Of a stretch of DNA of 64,000 bases, positions 24,099 through 32,613 are shown one piece after another. A model generated the notes under the pieces. It ran no database searches, was not told the origin of the DNA, and saw nothing but the letters and a program-made list of their open reading frames with translations. Within the stretch, counting starts at the first letter, position 1. The number at the start of each line of letters is the position of its first letter. Origin of the DNA: an uncultured Burkholderiales bacterium (lineage in GTDB: Bacteria > Pseudomonadota > Gammaproteobacteria > Burkholderiales > Burkholderiaceae_C). The stretch is taken from assembly GCA_903832625.1 (NCBI GenBank), contig CAILCI010000080.1:1-64000 (forward strand), in the 5' to 3' direction. The translations under genes and the position numbers were made by a program.

Positions 24099-26363
24099 TT
24101 AAATTCCCACGCAGTCGGCGAAATATTCTTTTTTGCCGTCTGCGCCCACCACTTCCACCAAGCCGTGGATGTCGGTCTCAAAACCGGGGCACTGCAAATT
24201 GAATTCACGCGCGAACTTGAGGTAGTCCACAATCTTTTTGTTGAAAACTTCACCCGGAATCAGCAAGGGAATGCCCGGCGGATAAGGCGTCACCAAACTG
24301 GTGGTGATGCGCCCTTCCAGCGCGTCCACAGGCACGCGCTCGGTGCGTCGCTGCGCAATGTGGGCATAGGCGTCGCTGGGCTTCATGGCGGGCGTCAAAT
24401 CGCTCAAATACATTTCGGTGGTCAAACGCGCAATGTCGTACTTGGCGTAGAGCGCGTGAATGTGCTGGCACAAATCGCGCAAACCCATGCGCTCGTACAT
24501 GCGGAATTTTTTGCAGAACTCGGGCATCACGCGCCACATGGGTTGGTTGCGGTCGTAGTCGTCTTTGAATTGCTGCAAGGCGGTGAGCAACGAATTCCAA
24601 CGGCCTTTGGTAATGCCGATGGTGAACATGATGAAAAAGCTGTAAAGCCCTGTCTTTTCCACAATCACGCCGTGTTCGACCAAGAATTTGGTGACGATGC
24701 TGGCTGGAATGCCATTGAGGTCAAACTTACCTTTCATGTCCAAACCCGGCGTGACGATGGTCGCCTTGATCGGGTCGAGCATGTTGAAGCCATCGGCCAA
24801 GTTGCCAAAGCCGTGCCAATCCGAGTCTTGGTCTTTGTCTTGAATGATCCAACTGTCGGCACGGCCAATGCCGTCATCGACCAAGTCTTCTGGCCCCCAC
24901 ACCTTGAACCACCAGTCGTCGCCGTATTCTTCGTCCACTTTGCGCATGGCGCGGCGGAAATCCAGCGCTTCGGCAATGCTTTCTTCCACCAAGGCTGTGC
25001 CGCCGGGCGGCTCCATCATGGCTGCTGCCACGTCGCAACTGGCAATGATGCTGTATTGCGGGCTGGTGCTGGTGTGCATCAAATACGCTTCATTGAACAA
25101 ATGGCGATCCAGCTTGGTTTCTTGCGAATCTTGCACCAAGACATGGCTGGCTTGACTGATGCCCGCGAGCAATTTGTGAATCGACTGCGTGGCATAAACC
25201 ACCGAATGCACGGGACGTTCGCGCTTTTTGCCCATTGCATGGTAGGGCCCGTAAAACGGATGAAACGCCGCATGCGGCAACCAAGCCTCGTCAAAGTGCA
25301 AGTTGGCCACATAGCCGTCCAACATGCGCTTGATGGTTTCGGTGTTGTACAACACGCCGTCGTAGGTCGATTGGGTGAGCGTCAAAATGCGCGGCTGCAC
25401 TTTGCTGACGTCTTTGCCTTTGAGCAAAGGGTTGGCCTTGATTTTTTCTTGAATCGAGACCGGCTCGAACTCGCTTTGCGGAATTGGGCCAATGATGCCG
25501 TAATGGTTGCGCGTGGGCTTCAAAAACACGGGAACCGCGCCCGTCATGATGATGGCGTGCAACACCGATTTGTGGCAGTTGCGATCGACCACCACCACGT
25601 CGTCTGGAGCAACGGCGTGGTGCCAGACCATTTTGTTGGAGGTCGATGTGCCGTTGGTCACGAAAAAGCAATGGTCAGCGTTGAAGATGCGCGCCGCATT
25701 GCGTTCGCTCTCGCCAATCGCACCGTTGTGGTCTAACAATTGGCCGAGTTCTTCCACCGCGTTGCAAACGTCGGCACGCAACATGTTTTCGCCATAAAAC
25801 TGGTGATACATCTGCCCCACGGGGCTTTTCAAAAACGCCACGCCGCCCGAGTGTCCAGGGCAATGCCACGAGTAAGAGCCGTCTTCGGCGTAATCGAGCA
25901 AGGCTTTGAAGAACGGAGGTTGCACGCCTTCCAAATAGGTTTTGGCTTCGCGAATGATGTGACGCGCCACAAACTCGGGCGTGTCTTCAAACATGTGAAT
26001 GAAACCGTGCAACTCGCGCAAGATGTCGTTGGGCAAATGGCGCGAGGTTTTGGTTTCGCCGTAGACGTAAATCGGCACGTCGGCGTTTTTGCGGCGCACT
26101 TCTTCGATGAAATCGCGCAAGTTCATGACCGCGGGGTCGAGATCGGGGCCGGGTGTGAACTCTTCGTCGTCAATCGACAAAATGAATGCGCTGGCACGCG
26201 ACTGTTGTTGCGCGAATTGACTCAAGTCGCCGTAACTGGTCACGCCCATGACTTCGTAGCCCTCGCCTTCAATGGCATCGGCCAAGGCGCGAATGCCAAG
26301 ACCCGAGGTGTTCTCGGAACGAAAATCCTCGTCAATGATAACGATGGGAAAACGAAATTTCAT
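24099..26363 (-). CDS. Arginine/lysine/ornithine decarboxylase (large PLP fold III type)
   Basis: This 754-residue PLP enzyme belongs to the biodegradative/constitutive basic amino acid decarboxylase family. It has an N-terminal response-regulator-like wing domain (FPIVIIDEDFRSENTSGLGIRAL), GHSGGVAFLKSPVG, VTNGTSTSNKMVWH, DRNCHKSVLHAI, VYATQSIHKLLAGISQAS (the PLP lysine) and a C-terminal domain with PYPPGIPLLIPGEVF. It forms cadaverine, agmatine or putrescine, for polyamine supply or acid resistance. No antiporter gene is adjacent, which argues for a biosynthetic role. The substrate cannot be chosen from sequence alone. The start at 26363 gives the normal N-terminus. Confidence 0.88.
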   Translation of the reverse strand: MKFRFPIVIIDEDFRSENTSGLGIRALADAIEGEGYEVMGVTSYGDLSQFAQQQSRASAFILSIDDEEFTPGPDLDPAVMNLRDFIEEVRRKNADVPIYVYGETKTSRHLPNDILRELHGFIHMFEDTPEFVARHIIREAKTYLEGVQPPFFKALLDYAEDGSYSWHCPGHSGGVAFLKSPVGQMYHQFYGENMLRADVCNAVEELGQLLDHNGAIGESERNAARIFNADHCFFVTNGTSTSNKMVWHHAVAPDDVVVVDRNCHKSVLHAIIMTGAVPVFLKPTRNHYGIIGPIPQSEFEPVSIQEKIKANPLLKGKDVSKVQPRILTLTQSTYDGVLYNTETIKRMLDGYVANLHFDEAWLPHAAFHPFYGPYHAMGKKRERPVHSVVYATQSIHKLLAGISQASHVLVQDSQETKLDRHLFNEAYLMHTSTSPQYSIIASCDVAAAMMEPPGGTALVEESIAEALDFRRAMRKVDEEYGDDWWFKVWGPEDLVDDGIGRADSWIIQDKDQDSDWHGFGNLADGFNMLDPIKATIVTPGLDMKGKFDLNGIPASIVTKFLVEHGVIVEKTGLYSFFIMFTIGITKGRWNSLLTALQQFKDDYDRNQPMWRVMPEFCKKFRMYERMGLRDLCQHIHALYAKYDIARLTTEMYLSDLTPAMKPSDAYAHIAQRRTERVPVDALEGRITTSLVTPYPPGIPLLIPGEVFNKKIVDYLKFAREFNLQCPGFETDIHGLVEVVGADGKKEYFADCVGI

Positions 26364-26443
26364 GCAACTCTCCGAGAAGTACTGAGCAAGGTTCAAACAA
26401 CAGCCGCGAAGTGTACCCGCCAACTGTTACAATAGCGGGCTTC

Positions 26444-26534
26444 GGAGCGGTGGATGAGTGGTTTAAGTCACACGCCTGGAAAGCGTGCGTGGGTTAATAG
26501 CCCACCGCGGGTTCGAATCCCGCCTGCTCCGCCA
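26444..26534 (+). tRNA. tRNA-Ser(GGA)
   Basis: This 91-nt class II tRNA has acceptor GGAGCGG pairing with CTGCTCC (one G-U pair), an anticodon stem CACGC/GCGTG around CTGGAAA (anticodon GGA, serine), a long variable arm (GTGGG..CCCAC), T-loop TTCGAAT and an encoded CCA at 26532-26534. Confidence 0.96.
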
Positions 26535-26571
26535 GATACATTTAAAAAATTAATTAAGTCTATAAACGACA

Positions 26572-26597
26572 AAACCGCTGCCAACCGGCAGCGGTTT
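26572..26597. terminator. Bidirectional terminator between tRNA-Ser and a small gene
   Basis: AAACCGCTGCC (26572-26582), loop AACC, GGCAGCGGTTT (26587-26597): a perfect 11-bp stem. On the plus strand it would end the tRNA-Ser transcript; on the minus strand it ends in TTTT and would terminate the 26615-26806 gene. Confidence 0.8.
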
Positions 26598-26614
26598 ATC
26601 AAACAAAGCCAATG

Positions 26615-26806
26615 TTAGGCTTTTAAGGCACGAAAGCCAGAATAAATACGAGAAACAGGACGGCTGCGTTGCTCCGCCTCTTGCGCTAGCTGGGCTCGGA
26701 TTCGATCAAACGCCATTTTGATACCGGGCTTTTGTTCTGTCACGGCTTTGAAACGACGCTCAAGCGCCACTTCTGGCGGATCCATTTGAAAAACTGATTT
26801 GTCCAC
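26615..26806 (-). CDS. Small basic protein of unknown function
   Basis: A 63-residue protein results if translation begins at GTG 26806, which has GAGGGAA at the right distance upstream; a later ATG (26785) would give 56 residues. A longer reading frame to 26950 runs into AT-rich leader DNA and is unlikely. The protein is charged and probably helical (VALERRFKAVTEQKPG, MAFDRIRAQLAQEAEQRSR) with a short C-terminal tail RIYSGFRALKA. I do not recognise the family. It stands alone between two terminators, with a long AT-rich leader, so it is an independent transcript. Confidence 0.55.
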   Translation of the reverse strand: MDKSVFQMDPPEVALERRFKAVTEQKPGIKMAFDRIRAQLAQEAEQRSRPVSRIYSGFRALKA

Positions 26807-26952
26807 AAAGATTCCCTCAATGCATTCAATGTAGAAAACAACGCACGAGGGATGCATTTGGTGTACAGGTTTCAGAAAAAATTTAATAATTTTTAAGATT
26901 TTTTTAACCTCACACAGTTGCAAATACCGTAAGTCTTTGAATTTAAACAATA

Positions 26953-26976
26953 AAAAACCACCCGAAGGTGGTTTTT
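26953..26976 (-). terminator. Terminator of the branched-chain amino acid binding protein gene
   Basis: AAAAACCACC (26953-26962), loop CGAA, GGTGGTTTTT (26967-26976): a perfect 10-bp stem with a stable tetraloop and a T-run on the minus strand, 17 bp after the stop at 26994. It also has a T-run on the plus strand. Confidence 0.88.
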
Positions 26977-26993
26977 GAGGAGTAGAAAGTGAC

Positions 26994-28133
26994 TCAGCGA
27001 ACGACAGAGATCAGATCGCGTTTGCCGTCTTTGTAACTGTAGAGGGTCAAAGCACCATTTTTGATATCGCCTTTTTCATCAAACGCAATGGTGCCCGTCA
27101 CACCCTTGTAATTTGATTTTGACAATTCAGACAAATATTTGGCAGGATCTGTAGAGTTCGCACGTTGCATGGCGTCAGCCATCACCATCACGGCGTCATA
27201 CACATAGGGTGCGTACAGCTTGACGTCATCATTGAAACGGGCTTGGTAGCGCGCACCAAATTCATAGAAGGCCTTTTTCAGGTTGCCTTCAACGCCACCC
27301 GCCTCGGCGCAAACCACTTGACCATCCGACATTGCGCCTGCGGAGAGTTTGACCAATTCGGTTGTACAAATGCCATCTCCCCCCATGAACTTGGCCTTGA
27401 TGCCCAGTGACTTCATTTGTTTGAGCATCGGCCCGCCCACCGCATCCATGCCGCCAAAAAAGACAACATCGGGCTTCTTGCCTTTGATGGTTGTCAAAAT
27501 CGACATGAAATCATTGGCTTTGTCGTTGGTGAATTCATGGGTGAGGATAGTGGCACCGCCAGCTTTGGCTGCTTTTTCAAACTCCTCGGCAACACCTTGA
27601 CCATAAGCAGTGCGGTCGTCAATCACGGCAATGTTTTTGGCTTTGAGTTCTTTGAAAGCGTAACGGCCCAAAGTTCCGCCCAAATGCACGTCATCGGCGA
27701 CGACGCGAAACGCTGTTTTAAAACCTTGGCGCGTGTATTTGGGGTTGGTGGCCGAGGGAGAGATTTGAGGAATCCCCGCATCGTTGTAGATTTTTGAGGC
27801 TGGAATGGTGGTGCCGGAGTTCAAATGACCGATGACGCCGTTGACTTTGGCATCGACCAATTTTTGGGCGGCCGCTGTGGCTTGTTTGGGATCAGAGGCA
27901 TCGTCTTCAGCGACCAACTCGAATTTGACTTTTTTGCCACCGATCGTCAGACCTTTGGCGTTGAGATCTTCAATGGCCAGACGAGCACCATTTTCATTGT
28001 CTTTGCCCAAATGAGCGATCGGTCCGCTGATGGGGCCTACATGGCCGATTTTGACGATTTCTTGCGACCACACCAGACCGCTGGTGCAAGCCAAAATCGA
28101 TGCGAGCAAGCTCAGTTTGAAAGTTTTTTTCAT
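26994..28133 (-). CDS. Branched-chain amino acid ABC transporter substrate-binding protein
   Basis: This 379-residue periplasmic protein of the LivK/Peripla_BP_6 family has a signal peptide KKTFKLSLLASILACTSGLVWSQ. The mature part starts IVKIGHVGPISGPIAHLGKDNENGARLAIEDLN, with DDASDPKQATAAAQKLVDAKVNGVIG, SATNPKYTRQGFKTAFRVVADD and YAPYVYDAVMVMADAM. It captures leucine, isoleucine, valine or a related ligand; the permease and ATPase genes are not adjacent. Its own terminator follows, and a 28-bp gap with a ribosome site (GGAGAG) precedes it. Confidence 0.92.
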   Translation of the reverse strand: MKKTFKLSLLASILACTSGLVWSQEIVKIGHVGPISGPIAHLGKDNENGARLAIEDLNAKGLTIGGKKVKFELVAEDDASDPKQATAAAQKLVDAKVNGVIGHLNSGTTIPASKIYNDAGIPQISPSATNPKYTRQGFKTAFRVVADDVHLGGTLGRYAFKELKAKNIAVIDDRTAYGQGVAEEFEKAAKAGGATILTHEFTNDKANDFMSILTTIKGKKPDVVFFGGMDAVGGPMLKQMKSLGIKAKFMGGDGICTTELVKLSAGAMSDGQVVCAEAGGVEGNLKKAFYEFGARYQARFNDDVKLYAPYVYDAVMVMADAMQRANSTDPAKYLSELSKSNYKGVTGTIAFDEKGDIKNGALTLYSYKDGKRDLISVVR

Positions 28134-28161
28134 GGTTTCTCTCCAATAATGACTAAAAAAT

Positions 28162-28608
28162 TCATGCCGAAGTTTCCTTCAGTTTGAGATCGTGGCGCGT
28201 GATCGCATACCCTTGTTCGGTGTATTGTTTCCAGCGCTGGCGAGCGAATTGTCGATCTTGTTCATCCAGCGTGACCACCTCAATCACCCGCTCAAAGCTG
28301 TCAAAGCCAGAGCTTAAATGATTCGTTAAATTAATAAAAACTTGGCGGTGTGGCAAATTTTGCATTTCACTCAAATCACTTACCAATATGACAGGCGATG
28401 CTGCCAATTGTTCGGGCGGCGCCGAACCCAAGCAATGCGGCAAAAACTCTGTGACAGACATGGACCACAACTGCGAATCCAAGGACTGCAACTGGGACGC
28501 GTCCGCTTGAAGTACGAGTTTTGCGCCGGAATTCAGCGCTTTTCTGACCAAGCGACAAGCGTAAATCAGCTTGTCTGGTGCATTGAAATGAAAGGCAATC
28601 TCGGTCAT
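28162..28608 (-). CDS. holC: DNA polymerase III chi subunit
   Basis: This 148-residue protein starts MTEIAFHFNAPDKLIYACRLVRKAL, the usual chi opening, and continues with LHC-like FLPHCLGSAPP, SPVILVSD, INLTNHLSSGFDSFERVIEVV and DRQFARQRWKQYTEQGY. Chi links the clamp loader to single-strand binding protein. The start at 28608 overlaps the pepA stop (ATGA). The pepA-holC order is conserved in many proteobacteria. Confidence 0.92.
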   Translation of the reverse strand: MTEIAFHFNAPDKLIYACRLVRKALNSGAKLVLQADASQLQSLDSQLWSMSVTEFLPHCLGSAPPEQLAASPVILVSDLSEMQNLPHRQVFINLTNHLSSGFDSFERVIEVVTLDEQDRQFARQRWKQYTEQGYAITRHDLKLKETSA

Positions 28609-30074
28609 GCCGCTTTGCGTGCTGGGCTGGCCGAAGACTGGTGCACCAAATAGTGGAGTAACAAGCCCACGGGTCGACCGGTTGCGCCTTTGCTTGCACC
28701 ACTTTTCCAAGCCGAGCCAGCAATGTCCAAGTGTGCCCAGTTCATGTCACCCACAAAGCGTTGCAAGAACTTGGCTGCAGTAATCGCCCCACCATCACGC
28801 CCCGCCACATTGGCCACGTCGGCAAAGTTGGATTTGAGACCTTCGGCGTATTCGTCGTCCAAGGGCAGCCGCCAGCACAGGTCTTGCGAAGCCTCACCGG
28901 CTTTGAGCAGGGCTTGGGCCAAGTCGTCCGAGGGCGAGAACAAGCCGCTGCGCACCGCGCCCAAAGACACGACGCACGCACCCGTTAAGGTGGCGATGTC
29001 AATCACTGCCTGCGGTTTGAAACGTTTGGCGTAAGTCAAAGCATCGCACAAAATCAAACGACCTTCGGCGTCGGTATTCAAAATCTCAATCGACTGCCCG
29101 TCCATGCTGTAGACCACATCGCCGGGTTTGATGGCTGTGCCACTGGGCATGTTTTCGCAGGTGGGAATCAAGCCCACCACGTTGATGGCGGGTTGCAAAT
29201 GCGCCAAGGCCTCAAAGGTACCCAAGACGCTGGCCGCGCCGCACATGTCAAACTTCATTTCGTCCATGCCTGCAGCGGGTTTGATGGAGATACCGCCCGT
29301 GTCAAACGTAATGCCCTTACCCACCAAGACGGTTGGCGCCTTGGTTTTGGCCGCGCCTTGGTAATGCAGCACGATGAAGCGCGCAGGCTCCGCAGAGCCT
29401 TGGCTCACGGCGGCAAAAGCACCCATGCCGAGCTTGTCGATTTCTTTGGGTCCCAAGACTTCACAGCGGATTTTGCTATGGCGTGCCAAGCTTTGTGCCG
29501 CTTTTGCCAATACCGATGGGGTTGCGTGATTGGCGGGCAAATTGGCCCATTCTTTGGCTTTGTCAACACCCGCAATCAAGGCTTGGGCATACGCAAACTC
29601 GGTCTTCGCGTCTTTGACGGCTTGTGCAGTTGGCAGCGTCAACACCACGCGTTTGATGCCGCTGGGTTTGGCCGAGGGCTTGGTGGCCGTGTACACATAG
29701 GTAGCGTCTGAAGCGGCTTGCATCGCAGCTGTGAGCGCATTGTGGCCTGCCGTGGGCAATTGAATCGTCACCTGTTTGGGCTGGGTGGCTTTCAAAGCGC
29801 CTAGCGCCGCCGCTACGGCTTGGCGCATGTGCTTGGGCTGCGACGTGGCGCAAGACACCAAGACCAAGCGCCGCACATCCACTTGCGCTGGCTTCCATAA
29901 ACTCACCACTTTACCCGCAGATTCTTGAAAATTTGCGGCTTGGCTGACGTCTTGAATCAAGCCCGAGAGCGCATCACGCGAGGCTTTGAAATCATTGGGT
30001 ACCAAAATCACCAAGGCATCGGTTTTGCTTTGGGCGATGGATTTGAGTTCAGCAGTTTTGAGTTCGAAAATCAT
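28605..30074 (-). CDS. pepA: Leucyl aminopeptidase (cytosol aminopeptidase PepA)
   Basis: This M17 aminopeptidase of about 489 residues has metal ligands and active-site motifs GKGITFDTGGISIKPAAGMDEMK, MPSGTAIKPGDV, the signature NTDAEGRLILCDAL and FADVANVAGRDGGAITAAKFL. It removes N-terminal residues from peptides; relatives also bind DNA. The start may be 30074 (FELKTAEL..., as in homologues) or 30086; neither has a strong ribosome site. It is coupled to holC downstream. Confidence 0.95.
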   Translation of the reverse strand: MIFELKTAELKSIAQSKTDALVILVPNDFKASRDALSGLIQDVSQAANFQESAGKVVSLWKPAQVDVRRLVLVSCATSQPKHMRQAVAAALGALKATQPKQVTIQLPTAGHNALTAAMQAASDATYVYTATKPSAKPSGIKRVVLTLPTAQAVKDAKTEFAYAQALIAGVDKAKEWANLPANHATPSVLAKAAQSLARHSKIRCEVLGPKEIDKLGMGAFAAVSQGSAEPARFIVLHYQGAAKTKAPTVLVGKGITFDTGGISIKPAAGMDEMKFDMCGAASVLGTFEALAHLQPAINVVGLIPTCENMPSGTAIKPGDVVYSMDGQSIEILNTDAEGRLILCDALTYAKRFKPQAVIDIATLTGACVVSLGAVRSGLFSPSDDLAQALLKAGEASQDLCWRLPLDDEYAEGLKSNFADVANVAGRDGGAITAAKFLQRFVGDMNWAHLDIAGSAWKSGASKGATGRPVGLLLHYLVHQSSASPARKAA

Positions 30075-30095
30075 GTGTGTACCCATCTTGAAAAT

Positions 30096-31553
30096 TTAGT
30101 GATTTGGCTTTTGCCACAAAAACAATTGACGCTCTCCGTGGCTGGACACATAGCTTGCGTGCTGGCGAACATCTTCAGGCCAAGACTCTGGATTGGGCTG
30201 ATCCAACACTATATACGCGCGATCAGGCAATTCAGACCAATCTTGAAAAACCTTGGCCTGCCCCTTGGTGTAATAAGACGCAGAAAACGGTACATCACCA
30301 TGAAAATACAAAGGCTCGGCGTTGTGAGCGCGCTTTTGATAATCTGTAACCACTGAAATAGCGACTTTTCGATAAGCATATTCGCTGCCCCGACATTGAT
30401 CGACATAAATCAAAAGCCCAGCCAACGTGGCCAATAAACCCAGGCTCAAAGTCCATTCCACAGCGCTGCTTTTAAAACGGGTCGTCCATGCAGCCAACAC
30501 AATGGCCAATGCGGGCAAACCGGGCAGCACATATGTCCACAAAATATTGCCTGAGAAAGTAAAAAACACACACGGCCACAAACCCCAAAATAGCCAATAC
30601 GCATATTCACCCTTTGCCATGTTTGGAATGCTGGGGTTTAAAGCGTTTTTCTTCCAACGCATCCATACGGCCAACAAAGGCAGCAAGATTGGCCAAGGCA
30701 AGGTAGCAATCAAAGCATCCAACCAAATTTCGCCGCGTGGCTCTGCATGTGCAACACCATATTTATCGCCCGCCCACGCGGTATCGACAAAGCGCTGAAA
30801 ATGCTCACCCACAATAAAATAATTTAAAAAGCCGGGGGTTTTTATTTCTGCCCAAATATACCAAGGCAGCGTAAACAACAACACGCCTGCAATGCCTTTG
30901 AACCACGCAATGCGCTGCCAAACCTCCACCACACGCTGTTGATAAATGGCCCACAAAACAATGGGCGCACCGCACACCACCAAAACCAAAGGGCCCTTGG
31001 CTAAAAACCCAATCACCCAGCCCAAGCCCATCACCCAATGCCATGCAATGCTGGCGCGGGAGTTATTCCATGTATTGAGTATTTGCCACACGCCGATCAT
31101 GACCAAGCTTGTACCCAAGGTGAGCGACATATCGGTAATCACCGCCGCTGAAGAAACCATGAACAACAAAGCGCCAAAAAGCAGCGCCGCCACATGCAGC
31201 ATCCAACGGCTACCTCGCGCACGCACTTGAAACATTGCCAACGCCACCACGGCTAAGCTGCTCAAAAAATGCGGTAAACGCGCCGCGAATTCTGTCTCGC
31301 CCAATACTTTAAAAGACAAAGCCGAGAGCCAAAAAGAAAAAGGTGGTTTTCCCCAAAACGGATCGCTGTCCGTAAACCACAGCGTAATCCAGTCTGATTT
31401 TTCGACCATGCGTCTGGCCACATCGGCATAGCGCGCCTCGGTTGAATCCATCAGCGGATACCAGCCCATCGAAACGCAGCGAACCACCACCAAAAGAATC
31501 AAACACAGCCACAAAAACTGTGTGGCGGAATATTTTTTAACCAAAGAAACCAT
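30096..31553 (-). CDS. ArnT/PMT-like membrane glycosyltransferase
   Basis: This 485-residue polytopic membrane protein of the GT-C fold has the N-terminal catalytic loop WYPLMDSTEARYADVARRMVEKSDW and WGKPPFSFWLSALSFKVLGETEFAARLPHFL, as in ArnT-type lipid A aminoarabinose transferases and PMT-family enzymes. About eleven hydrophobic segments follow. It should move a sugar from an undecaprenyl-phosphate donor onto an envelope acceptor. Its start overlaps the stop of the GT2 gene (TAATG), and that enzyme probably makes the lipid-linked sugar. The specific sugar is not readable. Confidence 0.85.
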   Translation of the reverse strand: MVSLVKKYSATQFLWLCLILLVVVRCVSMGWYPLMDSTEARYADVARRMVEKSDWITLWFTDSDPFWGKPPFSFWLSALSFKVLGETEFAARLPHFLSSLAVVALAMFQVRARGSRWMLHVAALLFGALLFMVSSAAVITDMSLTLGTSLVMIGVWQILNTWNNSRASIAWHWVMGLGWVIGFLAKGPLVLVVCGAPIVLWAIYQQRVVEVWQRIAWFKGIAGVLLFTLPWYIWAEIKTPGFLNYFIVGEHFQRFVDTAWAGDKYGVAHAEPRGEIWLDALIATLPWPILLPLLAVWMRWKKNALNPSIPNMAKGEYAYWLFWGLWPCVFFTFSGNILWTYVLPGLPALAIVLAAWTTRFKSSAVEWTLSLGLLATLAGLLIYVDQCRGSEYAYRKVAISVVTDYQKRAHNAEPLYFHGDVPFSASYYTKGQAKVFQDWSELPDRAYIVLDQPNPESWPEDVRQHASYVSSHGERQLFLWQKPNH

Positions 31554-32521
31554 TATGAATTGTCGCGTGTGGGTGAATGAGAAGGCAATTGTTCGTCGAT
31601 GAAATAAAGCGGCCTGCGTTTGGTTTCAATAAACATGCGCCCCAAATATTCACCCAATATGCCCATGCCCACCAATTGCAAACCGCCTAAGAAAAACAAA
31701 GACACGATCAAGGTAGGAAAGCCGCGCACCGAGTCGCCCACAAAAATCGCTTTGAGCAAATAAAACGCGGTTAAACCAAACGCAATCAAGGCGCACATCA
31801 AACCCACCAAGGAAATAATTCGCAAGGGTTTGACCGAGAAAGATGTAATTCCCTCCAGCGCCAAAGCCAAGAGTTTGGGATAGTTTTGTTTGACCAATCC
31901 GGCAGCGCGTGCATCGCGGTCATAGAGCTGGGTGACTTGCGTAAAACCTACCCAAGCAAACAAGCCCTTCATATAACGGTTGCTTTCGGGCAAGGAATTG
32001 AGCGCTTGAATGACTTTGCGGCTCATCAGACGAAAATCGCCCACGTCTTCAGGAATGGTGACGTCGCTCAATTTATTCAAGATTCTGTAATAGCTGTGCG
32101 CGGACCATTTTTTAAACAAGGTCTCGCCCGCGCGGGAATTGCGGCGCATATTCACCACATCAGCACCGCCTTGCCAAGCTGCGACCATTTGCGGGATGAG
32201 CTCGGGCGGATCCTGCAAATCTGCATCGAGCACCACCACGCAATCGCCGCGCGTGGCGTGCAAGCCTGCGGTCAGGGCAATTTCTTTGCCAAAGTTACGC
32301 GACAACTTGACCAGACCTATGCTGGGATCGGCGTCTCTGAAAGTTTTGATGATGTCAACCGTCGTGTCCTGGCTTCCGTCGTCCACATAAATAATTTCAT
32401 GGCGCATGGGCAAGCGATTGAGCACCAACATGAGCCTGCGCTGGAGTTCGTGCAAGACGTCTTCCTCGTTATAGGCCGGAATAACTATACTAATGAGTTG
32501 GTCGCTGGGCGCAGCAGTCAT
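31553..32521 (-). CDS. GT2 family polyprenyl-phosphate glycosyltransferase (GtrB/ArnC-like)
   Basis: This 322-residue protein has a GT-A domain (ISIVIPAYNEEDVLHEL, IIYVDDGSQDTTVD, SRNFGKEIALTAGL, VVVLDADLQDPPELI, DVGDFRLMSRKV) and two C-terminal membrane helices (IISLVGLMCALIAFGLTAFYLL; LIVSLFFLGGLQLVGMGILGEYLGR). This is the layout of enzymes that transfer a sugar from a nucleotide donor to undecaprenyl phosphate. Coupling with the GT-C gene suggests a two-step envelope glycosylation route next to the LPS-export genes lptFG. Confidence 0.88.
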   Translation of the reverse strand: MTAAPSDQLISIVIPAYNEEDVLHELQRRLMLVLNRLPMRHEIIYVDDGSQDTTVDIIKTFRDADPSIGLVKLSRNFGKEIALTAGLHATRGDCVVVLDADLQDPPELIPQMVAAWQGGADVVNMRRNSRAGETLFKKWSAHSYYRILNKLSDVTIPEDVGDFRLMSRKVIQALNSLPESNRYMKGLFAWVGFTQVTQLYDRDARAAGLVKQNYPKLLALALEGITSFSVKPLRIISLVGLMCALIAFGLTAFYLLKAIFVGDSVRGFPTLIVSLFFLGGLQLVGMGILGEYLGRMFIETKRRPLYFIDEQLPSHSPTRDNS

Positions 32522-32613
32522 GTGTTGTGTCAGTCAAAAAGTTGCCCTCATTCTAAGTTCTTGGGGCTGGTTGCCCCCGCTGGCGTCGATAATGCCGTCT
32601 TTGATTCTTACAA

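Noticed and set aside
24165-25736. 523-codon frame opposite the basic amino acid decarboxylase
   Set aside because: Shadow frame, rich in His, Gly and Val with no motif; the minus-strand gene is unambiguous.
26807-26950. N-terminal extension of the small 26615-26806 protein
   Set aside because: The extra 48 codons lie in AT-rich leader DNA and contain no ribosome site at their start, while GTG 26806 has one.
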